Origin: Deinococcus roseus
GTDB taxonomy: Bacteria; Deinococcota; Deinococci; Deinococcales; Deinococcaceae
Assembly: GCF_014646895.1 (NCBI RefSeq)
Contig: NZ_BMOD01000019.1
Span: forward strand, 37,452 to 101,451
Length of the DNA: 64,000 bases
Direction of reading: 5' to 3'
This document shows, in pieces, positions 25,318 through 33,722 of this stretch (within the stretch, counting starts at the first letter, position 1; every line of letters begins with the position of its first letter). Made by a program: the position numbers and the translations under genes. The notes beneath the pieces are model-generated. The model was not told the origin of the DNA. It worked only from the letters and a program-made list of their open reading frames with translations, and searched no databases.

Positions 25318-26961
25318 TTATTTGGCTTCCAGGTTCAGGAACAGCAGGCGGGCACCGATCTGGTCGTCTGCTCCACCGTCGTAGTAGGGGTTGGCGTCGG
25401 TGGGGAAGCCTTTGAAGTTCTTGCTGTTGTAGGTGGTGAAGTTCACGCGGTCGGTCAGGGGGAAGAAGGGCACATCGGTGACGAACTGGTTGACGATGGT
25501 GTCGATGGCTTTCTTCTGCACGGCGGGGTCGCTGTTCTGCTGGAAGCGTTTGAGGGCAGAGGTGATGTTGCTCTTGGTGTAACGGGTCAGGTTGGAAGCG
25601 GCGCTGTCTCCGACTTTGGCGCTGAATTCAGGTGCAAAGCTCTGGAAGAACAGGTTGTAGGGGGTTTCGCCGCCGCCCCAGCCCCAGGAAATGCCCATGT
25701 CGTAGGTGCCGGTCTGCAGGCCGCCAGAGTAGCTGCCCCAGGTTTGCTGGTCGATGGTGGTGTCAATGCCGATCTGTTTGAGGTTGTTGCCGATCACCTG
25801 GGCCATGGTGATGAAGTCGGTCCAGCCTGCGCCCACCAGGATCTTGAAGGTGGGGAGGGTTTTTCCGCTCTTGTCGGTCAGTTTGCCGTTGACGACCTTG
25901 TAGCCACCTTTTTTCAGGTACTCTCTGGCCTTGTTGACATCAAAGGTCACGCCCTTGGCTGCGATGCTCTTGGAGAGCCACTTGCCCTGCTGGGTGGGGA
26001 TGATGCCGCTGGGGCTGGCTGCCTTGACCAGACCGGAGTAGGCTTTGAGGGCCACTTCTTCGGTGTTGATGGCGCTGGAGATGGCCTTGCGGAAGTTCAC
26101 GTCGCTGAAGGGGGCCTTGGCGGTGTTGAAGTACAGGTAGTTGCCGCCGGTCACGGGCCAGTAGAACTTGTTGGTGTCGGGGTTCTTGTTGACGTAAACG
26201 TTCTTGATGTCGGGGATGTTGGCGTAGGAGTAATCGGCGTCTCCTCTAAGCAGTTTCAGCAGGATGGCGTCTGCACCGCCCACCACTTCCCACTGGATGG
26301 CGTCGATTTTGGGGTAGCCTTTCATCCAGTAGTTGGGGTTTTTCACCACTTTGATGCTCTGGCTGTTGGCGCTCTGGAACAGGAAAGGTCCGGTGGCCAC
26401 AGGTTTGGTGTTGGTTTCGGTGGTGGGGTCTTTGATCTTGCTCCAGATGTGCTGGGGCACGATGGTCTGGTGGGCGATGTACACAAAGACGGGGATGTTC
26501 TTGTCTTTGAAGGTGAAGGTCACGGTGTTGCCGCTGGCTTTCACGTCGGTGAGGCCGTTTTTCCAGAGGGCAGCGCCGTCAATGGCGGGGTTTTGCTTCA
26601 GGTAATCGAAGGTGAATTCCACGTCTTTGGCGGTGAAGGCGGTGCCGTCGCTCCATTTGACTCCATCGCGCACGGTGACGGTCAGTTTCTTGTTGCCCTT
26701 GTCCCACTTGTAGCCGGTGCCCAGCACATTTTCCACGTCGCCGGTCAGGGAGTTGACGTAGAAGAGGGTCTCGTAGATGGCGGAAACAGTGGGGTAGAGG
26801 CGCTGGCTGCCTCCAGAGAAGGGGTTGAGGTTCACGCTGGCCAGGGACGCGGAGTCACGGGCAATGCGGAACACGCTCTCTGCGTGGGCGAGGGAAGCGG
26901 TGAGCAGGGCGGCGGTCAGGGCAACACGGGCAGCTTTGGTGTAAACGTTTGCATTTTTCAT
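25318..26961 (-). CDS. ABC transporter substrate-binding protein, family 5
   Basis: 547 residues. Signal peptide of about 27 residues ending AHA|ES; no lipobox. The body matches peptide/oligosaccharide-binding SBP_bac_5 proteins (GVKWSDGTAFTAKDVEFTF is their signature region). It is the first gene of the importer operon, and neighbouring GH1, GH3 and LacI genes point to beta-oligoglucosides rather than peptides, as known for Thermotoga homologues. A GGAGG site precedes the ATG. An operator-like site overlaps codons 3-8. Confidence 0.93.
   Translation of the reverse strand: MKNANVYTKAARVALTAALLTASLAHAESVFRIARDSASLASVNLNPFSGGSQRLYPTVSAIYETLFYVNSLTGDVENVLGTGYKWDKGNKKLTVTVRDGVKWSDGTAFTAKDVEFTFDYLKQNPAIDGAALWKNGLTDVKASGNTVTFTFKDKNIPVFVYIAHQTIVPQHIWSKIKDPTTETNTKPVATGPFLFQSANSQSIKVVKNPNYWMKGYPKIDAIQWEVVGGADAILLKLLRGDADYSYANIPDIKNVYVNKNPDTNKFYWPVTGGNYLYFNTAKAPFSDVNFRKAISSAINTEEVALKAYSGLVKAASPSGIIPTQQGKWLSKSIAAKGVTFDVNKAREYLKKGGYKVVNGKLTDKSGKTLPTFKILVGAGWTDFITMAQVIGNNLKQIGIDTTIDQQTWGSYSGGLQTGTYDMGISWGWGGGETPYNLFFQSFAPEFSAKVGDSAASNLTRYTKSNITSALKRFQQNSDPAVQKKAIDTIVNQFVTDVPFFPLTDRVNFTTYNSKNFKGFPTDANPYYDGGADDQIGARLLFLNLEAK
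26940..26953. promoter_or_regulatory. LacI-type operator inside the start of the binding-protein gene
   Basis: TGTAAACGTTTGCA fits TGNAANCGNTTNCA at every fixed position. It covers codons 3-8 of the gene on the opposite strand, a roadblock-type position. Confidence 0.65.
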
Positions 26962-27141
26962 GCGAATTCCTCCAGGGAAAAGGGGTTTTTGAACTTTAGA
27001 GCGGCTTCAGGGGGGCATTGATGGGCGGGGGGGAGCGTGAATCTCCTCGGTCTGACATGGTCCTCATTCCTTTCCATTCCTTTTTCTGGGAGTGCGGCAA
27101 CTCCCGACTGAGGTGCAATGTTGAAGCATGCATTGCAGGGT
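26962..27141. other. gap between lacI 2 and the transporter operon
   Basis: 180 bases holding the operon leader and promoter, a short GGGAGT / ACTCCC hairpin at 27089-27106 and an inverted pair TGCAATG (27114-27120) / CATTGCA (27131-27137). No gene is seen. Confidence 0.5.
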
Positions 27142-28143
27142 TCACCTGCGAAGGCGGCTGCGGGTGGTCTGGCGTTCAATCAGCTCTGGAACAATGATTT
27201 CGCTGTGGGCTTCCTCTCCCTCCATCAGGGAGAGAAACATTTTTCCGGCCATTTTTCCCAGCTCGATGTCCAGCTGGCGGATGGTGGTGAGGGGGGGGTC
27301 CAGAAGTGCAGCAATAGGATTGTCGTCGTAGCCCATCACCGAAACGGCATCAGGAACACGCAGACCTGCCCGGTTGAGGGCACGGCACACCCCGGCAGCC
27401 ATCAAATCGCTGGCTGCAAAAATGGCGTCTGGAACTCCAATTTCCAGAATTTTATCCACACTTTTCTCTCCGGCTTCCACCGTGAAATCTCCGGTGTAAA
27501 GGACAAAAGGTTCCAGGCCTTCTTCAGAGAGGCGCTTCAAAAATCCCTGAGCCCTGTCCCGTCCTGAACGAAATTCCCCGGCCACATGGGCAATGCGTTT
27601 GTGGCCGCTTTTGATCAGGTGGTCTGCGGCAAGGTACCCTCCGGCCACATCGTCCACCCGGATCTGGTGCTCATGGCCGTCGATCTGGGGGTTGATGTGC
27701 ACCCGGAACATGTTGGGAGCAAGGCGTTCAATTTCGCCTGGTGCGAGGTTGGAAGAAATCAGAATCAGACCATCCACGGAACGCTCCACCAGGGCTCTGG
27801 CAGCGTCTTTTTCGCGGTCTTGCAGGTCGTCGGTGGAGACGATGATCGGCATCAAAGTCGAGGCGTTCAGTTCCATTTCGATGCCTCTGGCAAAGGAAGC
27901 AAACAGCGGCCAGCCCACATTGGGCACCACCACACCCACAGCGTGGGTGCGGCCCATCACCAGACTGCGTCCGGTCAGGTTGGGCACGTAGCCCAGTTCC
28001 TGCACCACATGCAGCACCCGCTTGAGGGTTTCCGGATCCAGCCGTTCCGGGGTGTTGATGGCCCGGGAAACGGTGGCTGTGGAAACACCTGCCTGCATGG
28101 CGACAGCCCGGATGTTGGGTCGGTTTTGGCTTCTGCTGGTCAT
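27142..28143 (-). CDS. LacI-family transcriptional regulator 2
   Basis: 333 residues. The HTH IRAVAMQAGVSTATVSRAI and the hinge (YVPNLTGRSL) are followed by the sugar-effector domain with FAASDLMAAG and VMGYDDNPIAALLDPPLTTI. ATG 28143 is chosen because the HTH then begins at the usual distance; upstream ATG codons at 28206 and 28203 would add a non-family extension crossing the operator. It precedes the transporter operon on the same strand and probably controls it. Confidence 0.92.
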   Translation of the reverse strand: MTSRSQNRPNIRAVAMQAGVSTATVSRAINTPERLDPETLKRVLHVVQELGYVPNLTGRSLVMGRTHAVGVVVPNVGWPLFASFARGIEMELNASTLMPIIVSTDDLQDREKDAARALVERSVDGLILISSNLAPGEIERLAPNMFRVHINPQIDGHEHQIRVDDVAGGYLAADHLIKSGHKRIAHVAGEFRSGRDRAQGFLKRLSEEGLEPFVLYTGDFTVEAGEKSVDKILEIGVPDAIFAASDLMAAGVCRALNRAGLRVPDAVSVMGYDDNPIAALLDPPLTTIRQLDIELGKMAGKMFLSLMEGEEAHSEIIVPELIERQTTRSRLRR

Positions 28144-28188
28144 GAAGTACCCCATGGCGGGTGCCTTGTGGCACACACCAAACTCTGA

Positions 28189-28202
28189 TGTAAACGATTG
28201 CA
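28189..28202. promoter_or_regulatory. LacI-type operator before lacI 2
   Basis: TGTAAACGATTGCA fits TGNAANCGNTTNCA completely; the symmetry extends to GATG...CATC (28187-28204). It lies 46 bases before the lacI start, consistent with autoregulation. Confidence 0.7.
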
Positions 28203-28204
28203 TC

Positions 28205-28525
28205 AAGCATAAGAGGAAACCCCCAGAAATGCAAGACGCTTACATTGAAATTGAACCTGGTATAAAAGACTCTCATGAACCTGATGGCTCAATTCAAAAA
28301 GTCCAGGGTCGCAAAAGTGCTTTGTGAAACGAAAAAATCTCTGAAGTTGCAGCGGGAGTTTTGAAGGTTCGAGGTGAAAAATTCCAGTTGAATTTAAGTT
28401 AGTAAACTCTGGGCGGCAAAATTTTGAAAGAACGGTCACCCTGAAGATCCTTAAAAAACCACAGCCACCACAGCAAAAAACAGCTTCAGTCTGTGGTTGA
28501 CTGAGAACTGTTGACTGTGAACTGC
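28205..28525. other. gene-less region upstream of lacI 2
   Basis: 321 bases without a supported gene. It holds AT-rich stretches, an inverted pair AACCACAG / CTGTGGTT near 28458-28498 and a short repeated run (ACTGAGAACTG, ACTGTGAACTG) just after the stop of the GGDEF gene. This hairpin may end the GGDEF transcript, but no clear T-run is present. Confidence 0.45.
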
Positions 28526-30757
28526 TCAGAAATTGGTCAGAGAATGCTGCATGATGCGGCCCCGACCAGCCTGTTTGGCGCGGTACAGGCACTGGTCGGC
28601 CATGTGGATCAGGTCCTCGGGAGACATCCCGGACTGCGGCACCAGGGTCGCCACCCCCACACTCACCGTGACCAGTGGGCTGATGTCGGATTTTTCGTGG
28701 CTGATTTCCAGCCCCCGAACCTCCTGCTGGATGCGCTGGGCCACCAGCATGGCTCCCATCGGGGTGGTTTCGGGCAGGATCACCACGAACTCTTCACCTC
28801 CATAGCGGGCCACCGTGTCTCCCCGGTTGCGCACCGAACGGGACAGGGCCTGGGCAATGTGCTGCAGGCAGCGGTCCCCTTCCAGGTGACCGTAATGGTC
28901 GTTGTAGCGCTTGAAGAAATCCACATCACACAGAATCAGACTCAGGGGCCTGTTGTGTCTGAGGTGGTTCACCCACTGGCTCTGCAGGTGCTCATTGAAC
29001 GCCGCCCGGTTGTAAATCTGGGTGAGGCCATCCAGAAAAGCAAAACGCTGCAGCTCCTCATTGGCGACCCGCAGGGCTTTCTCGGCCTTCATGCGCTCTG
29101 TGACCTCATCCTGCAATTCACGGGTGCGGGCCTGCACCTGCACCTCCAGGTTCTCGGCATAACTGCGCAGGGCCAGCGTTTGTTCCAGTTGCTGGATGGC
29201 ATGGCTGACGCTGTGACACAGGCTTTCCTCATCGAACCTTCCAGACGTGGGCGGTTCGTACAGCAGGTACCCATAGTGCAGGTCATTCACATACAGGGGG
29301 GTCAGCAGCAAACTGCCTGCAGCCAGCTCCTCCTGCATGCTCTCTGGCAACAGATCGCGGGTGGCAAACACCGAAGAATCCAGGTTGGAGAGGGTCCCGG
29401 CGGCCATGGCCACATGGGCAAAAGGAGCAGGGGTGGAATCATAACTCTCGTACAGCACCAGCATGCAGTGCCGGATGTAAAGGTGTTCCAGATGCACCCT
29501 CAGGGCCTCAAACAGATCCTCATGGTTCTGCACGGCAAAAAGACCAGGGGCATTCTTGGTGCTGCCCACCAGCAGCAGCTGGTTCCGGGAATGCAGCATC
29601 TGCAAAGCACTGCCCAGAATGGACTGGGCGGCAAACCCCAGGGCCAGCACCTGCTGTTGCTGGTCTGGCTTGACCTGCAGGGCGAGCTTTTGCACACAGC
29701 CCTGAAGACCATCCCGCCACAGGAAAAACTCCTGGTCCAGACGGGTGCGGCGCAGCAAAGCTTCTTTCCAGGAGGTCAGAAACCGGCTGTGTTGCTCCGC
29801 ATGCACGGCCACCTGCTCAAACAGCGTCAGCAACTTCTGCTGGGCTTCCACCACCCCACGAAACATCTCGCTGGGAGAAAGGAATTCAAACCCTGCCAGA
29901 GGCGGACCACACGATTCCCGCACCACCAGCTGGGGACTGATGTAATGGTCCTGCACGCCTGCCCCTTCATGGGCCATGGACAGCAGCATCCGCCCTGCCT
30001 CCACGCCTTGCTCAAAAAACGGCTGCCTGACGGTGGTCAGTGCTGGAACCACATGCTTGAATTCCTCGCTGTCATCGAAGCCCACCACGGCAATGTCTTC
30101 TGGAACCCGCAATCCCAGTGCCGTGATGGCCTGGATGGCCCCTTCGGCCATTTCATCGTTGGCACAGACCACGCCTTCAAACTCTCGGGTGCGCTGCAAC
30201 AAACGGGTCATTTCCAGATAAGCCCGCGAAGAAGCATAATCCCCGGTCAGGATCAATTCTTCCTGCACGGGTAGCTGGTGCTCGTGCAGCACTTCACGGA
30301 ACACCTGCTCACGCTCTTCGGAATCGTAATTTCCAGGAATGCCCCGCATGAACACCAGGCTTTTCAATTTGCGCACCGTGACCAGGTGCTCCATCAGGGA
30401 GCGCATGGCAGGTCGGTTGTCCAGCAGCACGTTGGAGGTTTCAGGAATCCTGCGCCCGATGCTCACAATGGGCAGGGGACGGTAAGACTGAATGCACCGG
30501 GCAAACTCCTCATCTGAAACATGCACCCCCAGAGGCGAAGCCAGCAGAATCACACCCAGATACCGGGAAGGATCAATCAATTTGTAAATGTCCGTGGCGC
30601 GCTGCAGGGTGGCTCTCGGGGTGTTGAAGTTGCGACCCACAAAAACAGTGGAGGCCACGCCCTGCTCTTCTAAGGCGTGCTGCACGCCTGCAATCAGGGT
30701 GGTCTGGTAAGGATAAAGGTAGTCGGTGAGCACAGCAACGCTTTTCACAGGAGTCAT
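28526..30757 (-). CDS. cytosolic diguanylate cyclase with LacI-type sugar-sensor domain
   Basis: 743 residues. Residues about 5-280 are a LacI/RbsB-type effector domain (VCANDEMAEGAIQAI, VVGFDDSEEFKHVVPALTTV) without the HTH and without signal peptide or membrane helix. A middle region (about 290-550) of GAF-like character is followed by a coiled coil (about 555-590) and a GGDEF domain starting DGLTQIYNRAAF, with GGEEF at residues 653-657. The RxxD site is not canonical (NRGD). It should make c-di-GMP under control of a small ligand, probably a sugar, since it adjoins the glucan locus. Confidence 0.9.
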   Translation of the reverse strand: MTPVKSVAVLTDYLYPYQTTLIAGVQHALEEQGVASTVFVGRNFNTPRATLQRATDIYKLIDPSRYLGVILLASPLGVHVSDEEFARCIQSYRPLPIVSIGRRIPETSNVLLDNRPAMRSLMEHLVTVRKLKSLVFMRGIPGNYDSEEREQVFREVLHEHQLPVQEELILTGDYASSRAYLEMTRLLQRTREFEGVVCANDEMAEGAIQAITALGLRVPEDIAVVGFDDSEEFKHVVPALTTVRQPFFEQGVEAGRMLLSMAHEGAGVQDHYISPQLVVRESCGPPLAGFEFLSPSEMFRGVVEAQQKLLTLFEQVAVHAEQHSRFLTSWKEALLRRTRLDQEFFLWRDGLQGCVQKLALQVKPDQQQQVLALGFAAQSILGSALQMLHSRNQLLLVGSTKNAPGLFAVQNHEDLFEALRVHLEHLYIRHCMLVLYESYDSTPAPFAHVAMAAGTLSNLDSSVFATRDLLPESMQEELAAGSLLLTPLYVNDLHYGYLLYEPPTSGRFDEESLCHSVSHAIQQLEQTLALRSYAENLEVQVQARTRELQDEVTERMKAEKALRVANEELQRFAFLDGLTQIYNRAAFNEHLQSQWVNHLRHNRPLSLILCDVDFFKRYNDHYGHLEGDRCLQHIAQALSRSVRNRGDTVARYGGEEFVVILPETTPMGAMLVAQRIQQEVRGLEISHEKSDISPLVTVSVGVATLVPQSGMSPEDLIHMADQCLYRAKQAGRGRIMQHSLTNF

Positions 30758-30828
30758 GACTCGCCCTCTCCTCGGGTTGCTTTCTTTATACTCCTTGCCG
30801 TCTTACAAAAAATGGTCTGGGTGGAAAG

Positions 30829-30849
30829 CCCGTGGTCTTCAGCCGTGGG
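30829..30849. other. hairpin resembling the end of an IS200/IS605 element
   Basis: CCCGTGG-TCTTCAG-CCGTGGG, 7-bp stem with two G-U pairs, preceded by GTGGAAAG. Such a hairpin ends many TnpB-type elements and their guide RNAs. No transposase remnant is seen nearby. Confidence 0.3.
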
Positions 30850-30951
30850 ATGCCATAACCCAGCTGCCCATCAGAGCGGGAGGTCAAAGCTTCCCCAAAA
30901 ACAGAAAGAAGCGGTCAGAAACTGTGCTCAACCGCACCTGATCAGACCTGC

Positions 30952-31254
30952 TCAGATCCCGTCGATTTTCACCAGGTTCTCAATGCGCTCTGCAGCTGCA
31001 GTGAGCCCCAGTCCTTTCAGTGATGCTGCACACTTGCCAATGGCGCGGGTGTCAATTTCGCCCCGGTTCCAGGCTGCAATCAGGACCGCGCACTGCTGCA
31101 AGGCATCTGCCACCTGCTCCTTGTGAAACATGGCTGCCAGATTGCCTGGAGCCTGCGGCTGGGTGGTTTGTGCCTCTGCCTGGGTGCCCAGAATCACCTG
31201 CATGAAAATTTCGTCGTATTTGGCCCGGAGTTCGGGGGAGACCTGTTTGCTCAT
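30952..31254 (-). CDS. conserved-looking hypothetical protein
   Basis: 100 residues: a helical N-terminal part, a Gln/Thr/Pro linker (about 25-37) and a helical C-terminal part (VADALQQCAVLIAAWNRGE, LTAAAERIENLVKIDGI). No family is recognised. The ATG at 31254 follows a perfect TATAAT by 7 bases; the open frame further upstream runs through the 7-bp array and is not coding-like. Confidence 0.65.
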   Translation of the reverse strand: MSKQVSPELRAKYDEIFMQVILGTQAEAQTTQPQAPGNLAAMFHKEQVADALQQCAVLIAAWNRGEIDTRAIGKCAASLKGLGLTAAAERIENLVKIDGI

Positions 31255-31261
31255 GGGGAAC

Positions 31262-31267
31262 ATTATA
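31262..31267 (-). promoter_or_regulatory. TATAAT box of the hypothetical gene
   Basis: Minus-strand TATAAT, then GTTCCCC and ATG: leaderless layout. The 7-bp array starts 17 bases upstream. Confidence 0.6.
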
Positions 31268-31283
31268 GGGGTGGGGCACTGGG

Positions 31284-31332
31284 CCGAGAGCCGAGAGCCG
31301 AGAGCCGAGAGCCGAGAGCCGAGAGCCGAGAG
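31284..31332. repeat. seven perfect tandem copies of CCGAGAG
   Basis: 49 bases of uninterrupted heptamer. An inverted array of the same family lies at 31477-31504. Confidence 0.95.
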
Positions 31333-31476
31333 CAAGGTAACTGCTGCGATGCTGGGTGTCAAGGAAAATCTCAAGTGCGTATAAAAACATATTCATTCTG
31401 AGTATGGGTCATCAGAGGGATGGTGCATTTCTGGCAGGTGAACCACCTGAACCCACAGATTGCTGGTTTGTTTTTG

Positions 31477-31504
31477 CCCTCGGCTCTCGGCCCTTGGCCC
31501 TCGG
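31477..31504. repeat. inverted heptamer array, 4 units
   Basis: CCCTCGG CTCTCGG CCCTTGG CCCTCGG preceded by TTTTTG. With 31284-31332 it can form a long stem around a 144-base spacer. Confidence 0.9.
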
Positions 31505-31554
31505 CCTTCTCCCAATTAGGCCATATCACCCACCCCAGCATTAAGTTTATGGCG

Positions 31555-31560
31555 TAAAAT
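31555..31560 (+). promoter_or_regulatory. -10 box of uvrB
   Basis: TAAAAT, 7 bases before ATG at 31568; the spacer AAAGGTT could also act as a weak ribosome site. Confidence 0.5.
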
Positions 31561-31567
31561 AAAGGTT

Positions 31568-33583
31568 ATGCTCAAGGTGAAATCAGAATTTACACCCAGT
31601 GGAGATCAACCGACAGCCATTCGCAGTCTGGTGGAGGGCCTGGACGACGGGCTCAGGTTTCAAACCCTCCTGGGCGCGACTGGGACGGGAAAAACCTATA
31701 CGGTTGCCAAAGTCATCGAGGAGACCCAGCGGCCTGCTTTCATCCTTGCCCCCAACAAAATCCTGACCGCCCAGCTGGCCAGTGAATTCCGGGCTTTCTT
31801 TCCAGATGCAGCTGTGGAGTTCTTTGTCAGTTACTACGATTACTACCAGCCGGAAGCTTACGTTCCCGGAAAAGATTTGTTCATCGAGAAAGATGCAGCC
31901 ATCAACCAGGAACTTGAGCGCCTGAGGCACAGCACCACCCGCAGTTTGCTCACCCGACCGGACACCATTGTGGTGGCCTCGGTGTCTGCGATTTACGGTC
32001 TGGGGGATCCCGAAGAGTACCGCAAGATGAACATCATCATCAAGGTCGGCGAGAAGATGGGCCGCGATGAGGTGATTGACCGACTGCTGGAACTGCAGTA
32101 TGAGCGCAACGACATCGAGATCCAGCCCGGGCGTTTCCGGGCCAAAGGGGATGTCATGGAGATCTGGCCTTCCTACGATGAAGCCCCCATGCGGGTGGAA
32201 CTGTGGGGCGACGAGGTGGACCGCATCGTGATGTACGATCCGCTGACCGGGAATGTGGCTGCAGAGCTGCCTTCCAGTGTGATCTATCCGGCCAAGCATT
32301 ATGTGTCCAGTGCAGGCAACGTGGAGCGGGCCATCGTGACCATCCAGGAGGAACTGGAGCAGCGCCTGGAGTACTTCAAGAGTGTGGGCAAACTGCTGGA
32401 AGCCCAGCGCCTGAAAGAGCGCACCCTCTACGATCTGGAGATGCTCAAGGTGCTGGGGTACTGCTCAGGCATTGAGAACTACTCCAGACACATGGACGGA
32501 CGGGAAGCCGGGGCCACCCCATACACCATGATCGATTACTTCCCGGAGAACTTCATCACCTTCATTGATGAGTCACACGTCACGGTGCCGCAGATTGGCG
32601 GCATGAGCAACGGGGACCGCAGCCGCAAGCAAACCCTGGTGGATTTCGGGTTCCGGCTGCCCAGTGCCATGGACAACCGCCCCCTCAAATTCGAGGAGTT
32701 TTTGGAGAAAACCGGTCAGATCGTGTTCGTGAGCGCCACCCCCGGCCTTTACGAGCGGGAGATCTCCGGGAACATTGCAGAGCAGATCATTCGCCCCACA
32801 GGTCTGATTGATCCCACCGTGACGTTGCGGCCCATCCAGGGACAGGTGGAGGACTTGCTGGGCCGGGTGCGTGAACGGGCGGCAAAAGGAGAGCGGGTGC
32901 TGGTGACCACCCTCACCAAGCGCATGGCAGAAGACCTCACCGAGTACCTGCTGGAAAAAGGGGCGCGGGCCAGGTACATGCACTCCGACATCGACACTGT
33001 TGAGCGCCAGGTGATCATCCGGGATTTGCGCCTCGGGCACTACGATGTGCTGGTCGGAATCAATTTGCTGCGTGAAGGTCTGGATTTGCCAGAGGTCTCG
33101 CTGGTGGCCATTCTGGATGCAGACAAACCCGGTTTCCTGCGCAGTGAGCGCAGCCTGATTCAGACCATTGGTCGCGCGGCCCGCAACGTGAATGGCGAGG
33201 TGGTGCTGTATGGCGATGTGGTCACACCTGCCATGGACTACGCCATGAAGGAAACCGAGCGCCGCCGTGAGAAACAGCAGAAGTACAACGAGGAGCACGG
33301 CATCACCCCCGAAACCATCAAAAAAGAAGTGCGGGACGTGATCCGTGGCGAGGAAGAACCCGAACTCAAGAAAGACATGCCCGACACCATGGACCGGGAC
33401 ACCATCCTGGCCCAGATCACCGATCTGGAACTGGACATGTGGCAGGCCTCAGAAGACCTCGATTTCGAGAAAGCCGCTTCTTTGCGCGACCAGATCCGGG
33501 AACGGGAAGCCAAGCTGTCCGGCAAGGACTTCAAGCAGCCCACGGTTCCGGGCCAGAAGGTGCGCAAGAAGGGCAGACGGTAA
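31568..33583 (+). CDS. uvrB: excinuclease ABC subunit B
   Basis: 671 residues, full-length UvrB. Walker A GATGTGKTYT, the beta-hairpin region with VSYYDYYQPEAYVP, the DEAD-like DESHVT box, motif VLVGINLLREGLDLPE, motif VI QTIGRAARN and the C-terminal UVR domain (residues about 620-655) that contacts UvrC are all present. It verifies damage delivered by UvrA and loads UvrC in nucleotide excision repair. The promoter lies directly after a heptamer array. A terminator follows. Confidence 0.98.
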   Translation: MLKVKSEFTPSGDQPTAIRSLVEGLDDGLRFQTLLGATGTGKTYTVAKVIEETQRPAFILAPNKILTAQLASEFRAFFPDAAVEFFVSYYDYYQPEAYVPGKDLFIEKDAAINQELERLRHSTTRSLLTRPDTIVVASVSAIYGLGDPEEYRKMNIIIKVGEKMGRDEVIDRLLELQYERNDIEIQPGRFRAKGDVMEIWPSYDEAPMRVELWGDEVDRIVMYDPLTGNVAAELPSSVIYPAKHYVSSAGNVERAIVTIQEELEQRLEYFKSVGKLLEAQRLKERTLYDLEMLKVLGYCSGIENYSRHMDGREAGATPYTMIDYFPENFITFIDESHVTVPQIGGMSNGDRSRKQTLVDFGFRLPSAMDNRPLKFEEFLEKTGQIVFVSATPGLYEREISGNIAEQIIRPTGLIDPTVTLRPIQGQVEDLLGRVRERAAKGERVLVTTLTKRMAEDLTEYLLEKGARARYMHSDIDTVERQVIIRDLRLGHYDVLVGINLLREGLDLPEVSLVAILDADKPGFLRSERSLIQTIGRAARNVNGEVVLYGDVVTPAMDYAMKETERRREKQQKYNEEHGITPETIKKEVRDVIRGEEEPELKKDMPDTMDRDTILAQITDLELDMWQASEDLDFEKAASLRDQIREREAKLSGKDFKQPTVPGQKVRKKGRR

Positions 33584-33631
33584 AGGGCAGACGGTAAAAG
33601 CCCAGAAGATCAAACAGAAAAAAGTGTGCAG

Positions 33632-33656
33632 GACCCCAGAAACCTGGGGTCTTTTT
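33632..33656 (+). terminator. rho-independent terminator of uvrB
   Basis: GACCCCAG-AAAC-CTGGGGTC followed by TTTTT. Confidence 0.9.
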
Positions 33657-33722
33657 CATGGATTTTGCCATCCTGTGGGCCACAATACATGTTGTTGATT
33701 GGGTTTTTTCTACTGTGGAACC

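Noticed and set aside
24961..27021. 686-residue plus-strand frame over the binding-protein gene
   Set aside because: Antisense to a clear family 5 binding protein; composition is almost all Gly, Val, Asp and His without any motif.
28203..28206. Upstream ATG codons as the start of lacI 2
   Set aside because: This start would extend the protein across the operator and past the usual position of the LacI N-terminus.
31284..31504. CRISPR array
   Set aside because: The repeats are 7 bp tandem units without unique spacers between them; no cas gene is present.
31547..31562. Radiation/desiccation response motif at uvrB
   Set aside because: TTATG...AATAA is only half-like the 17-base Deinococcus palindrome and the spacing is one base short, so the site is not called.
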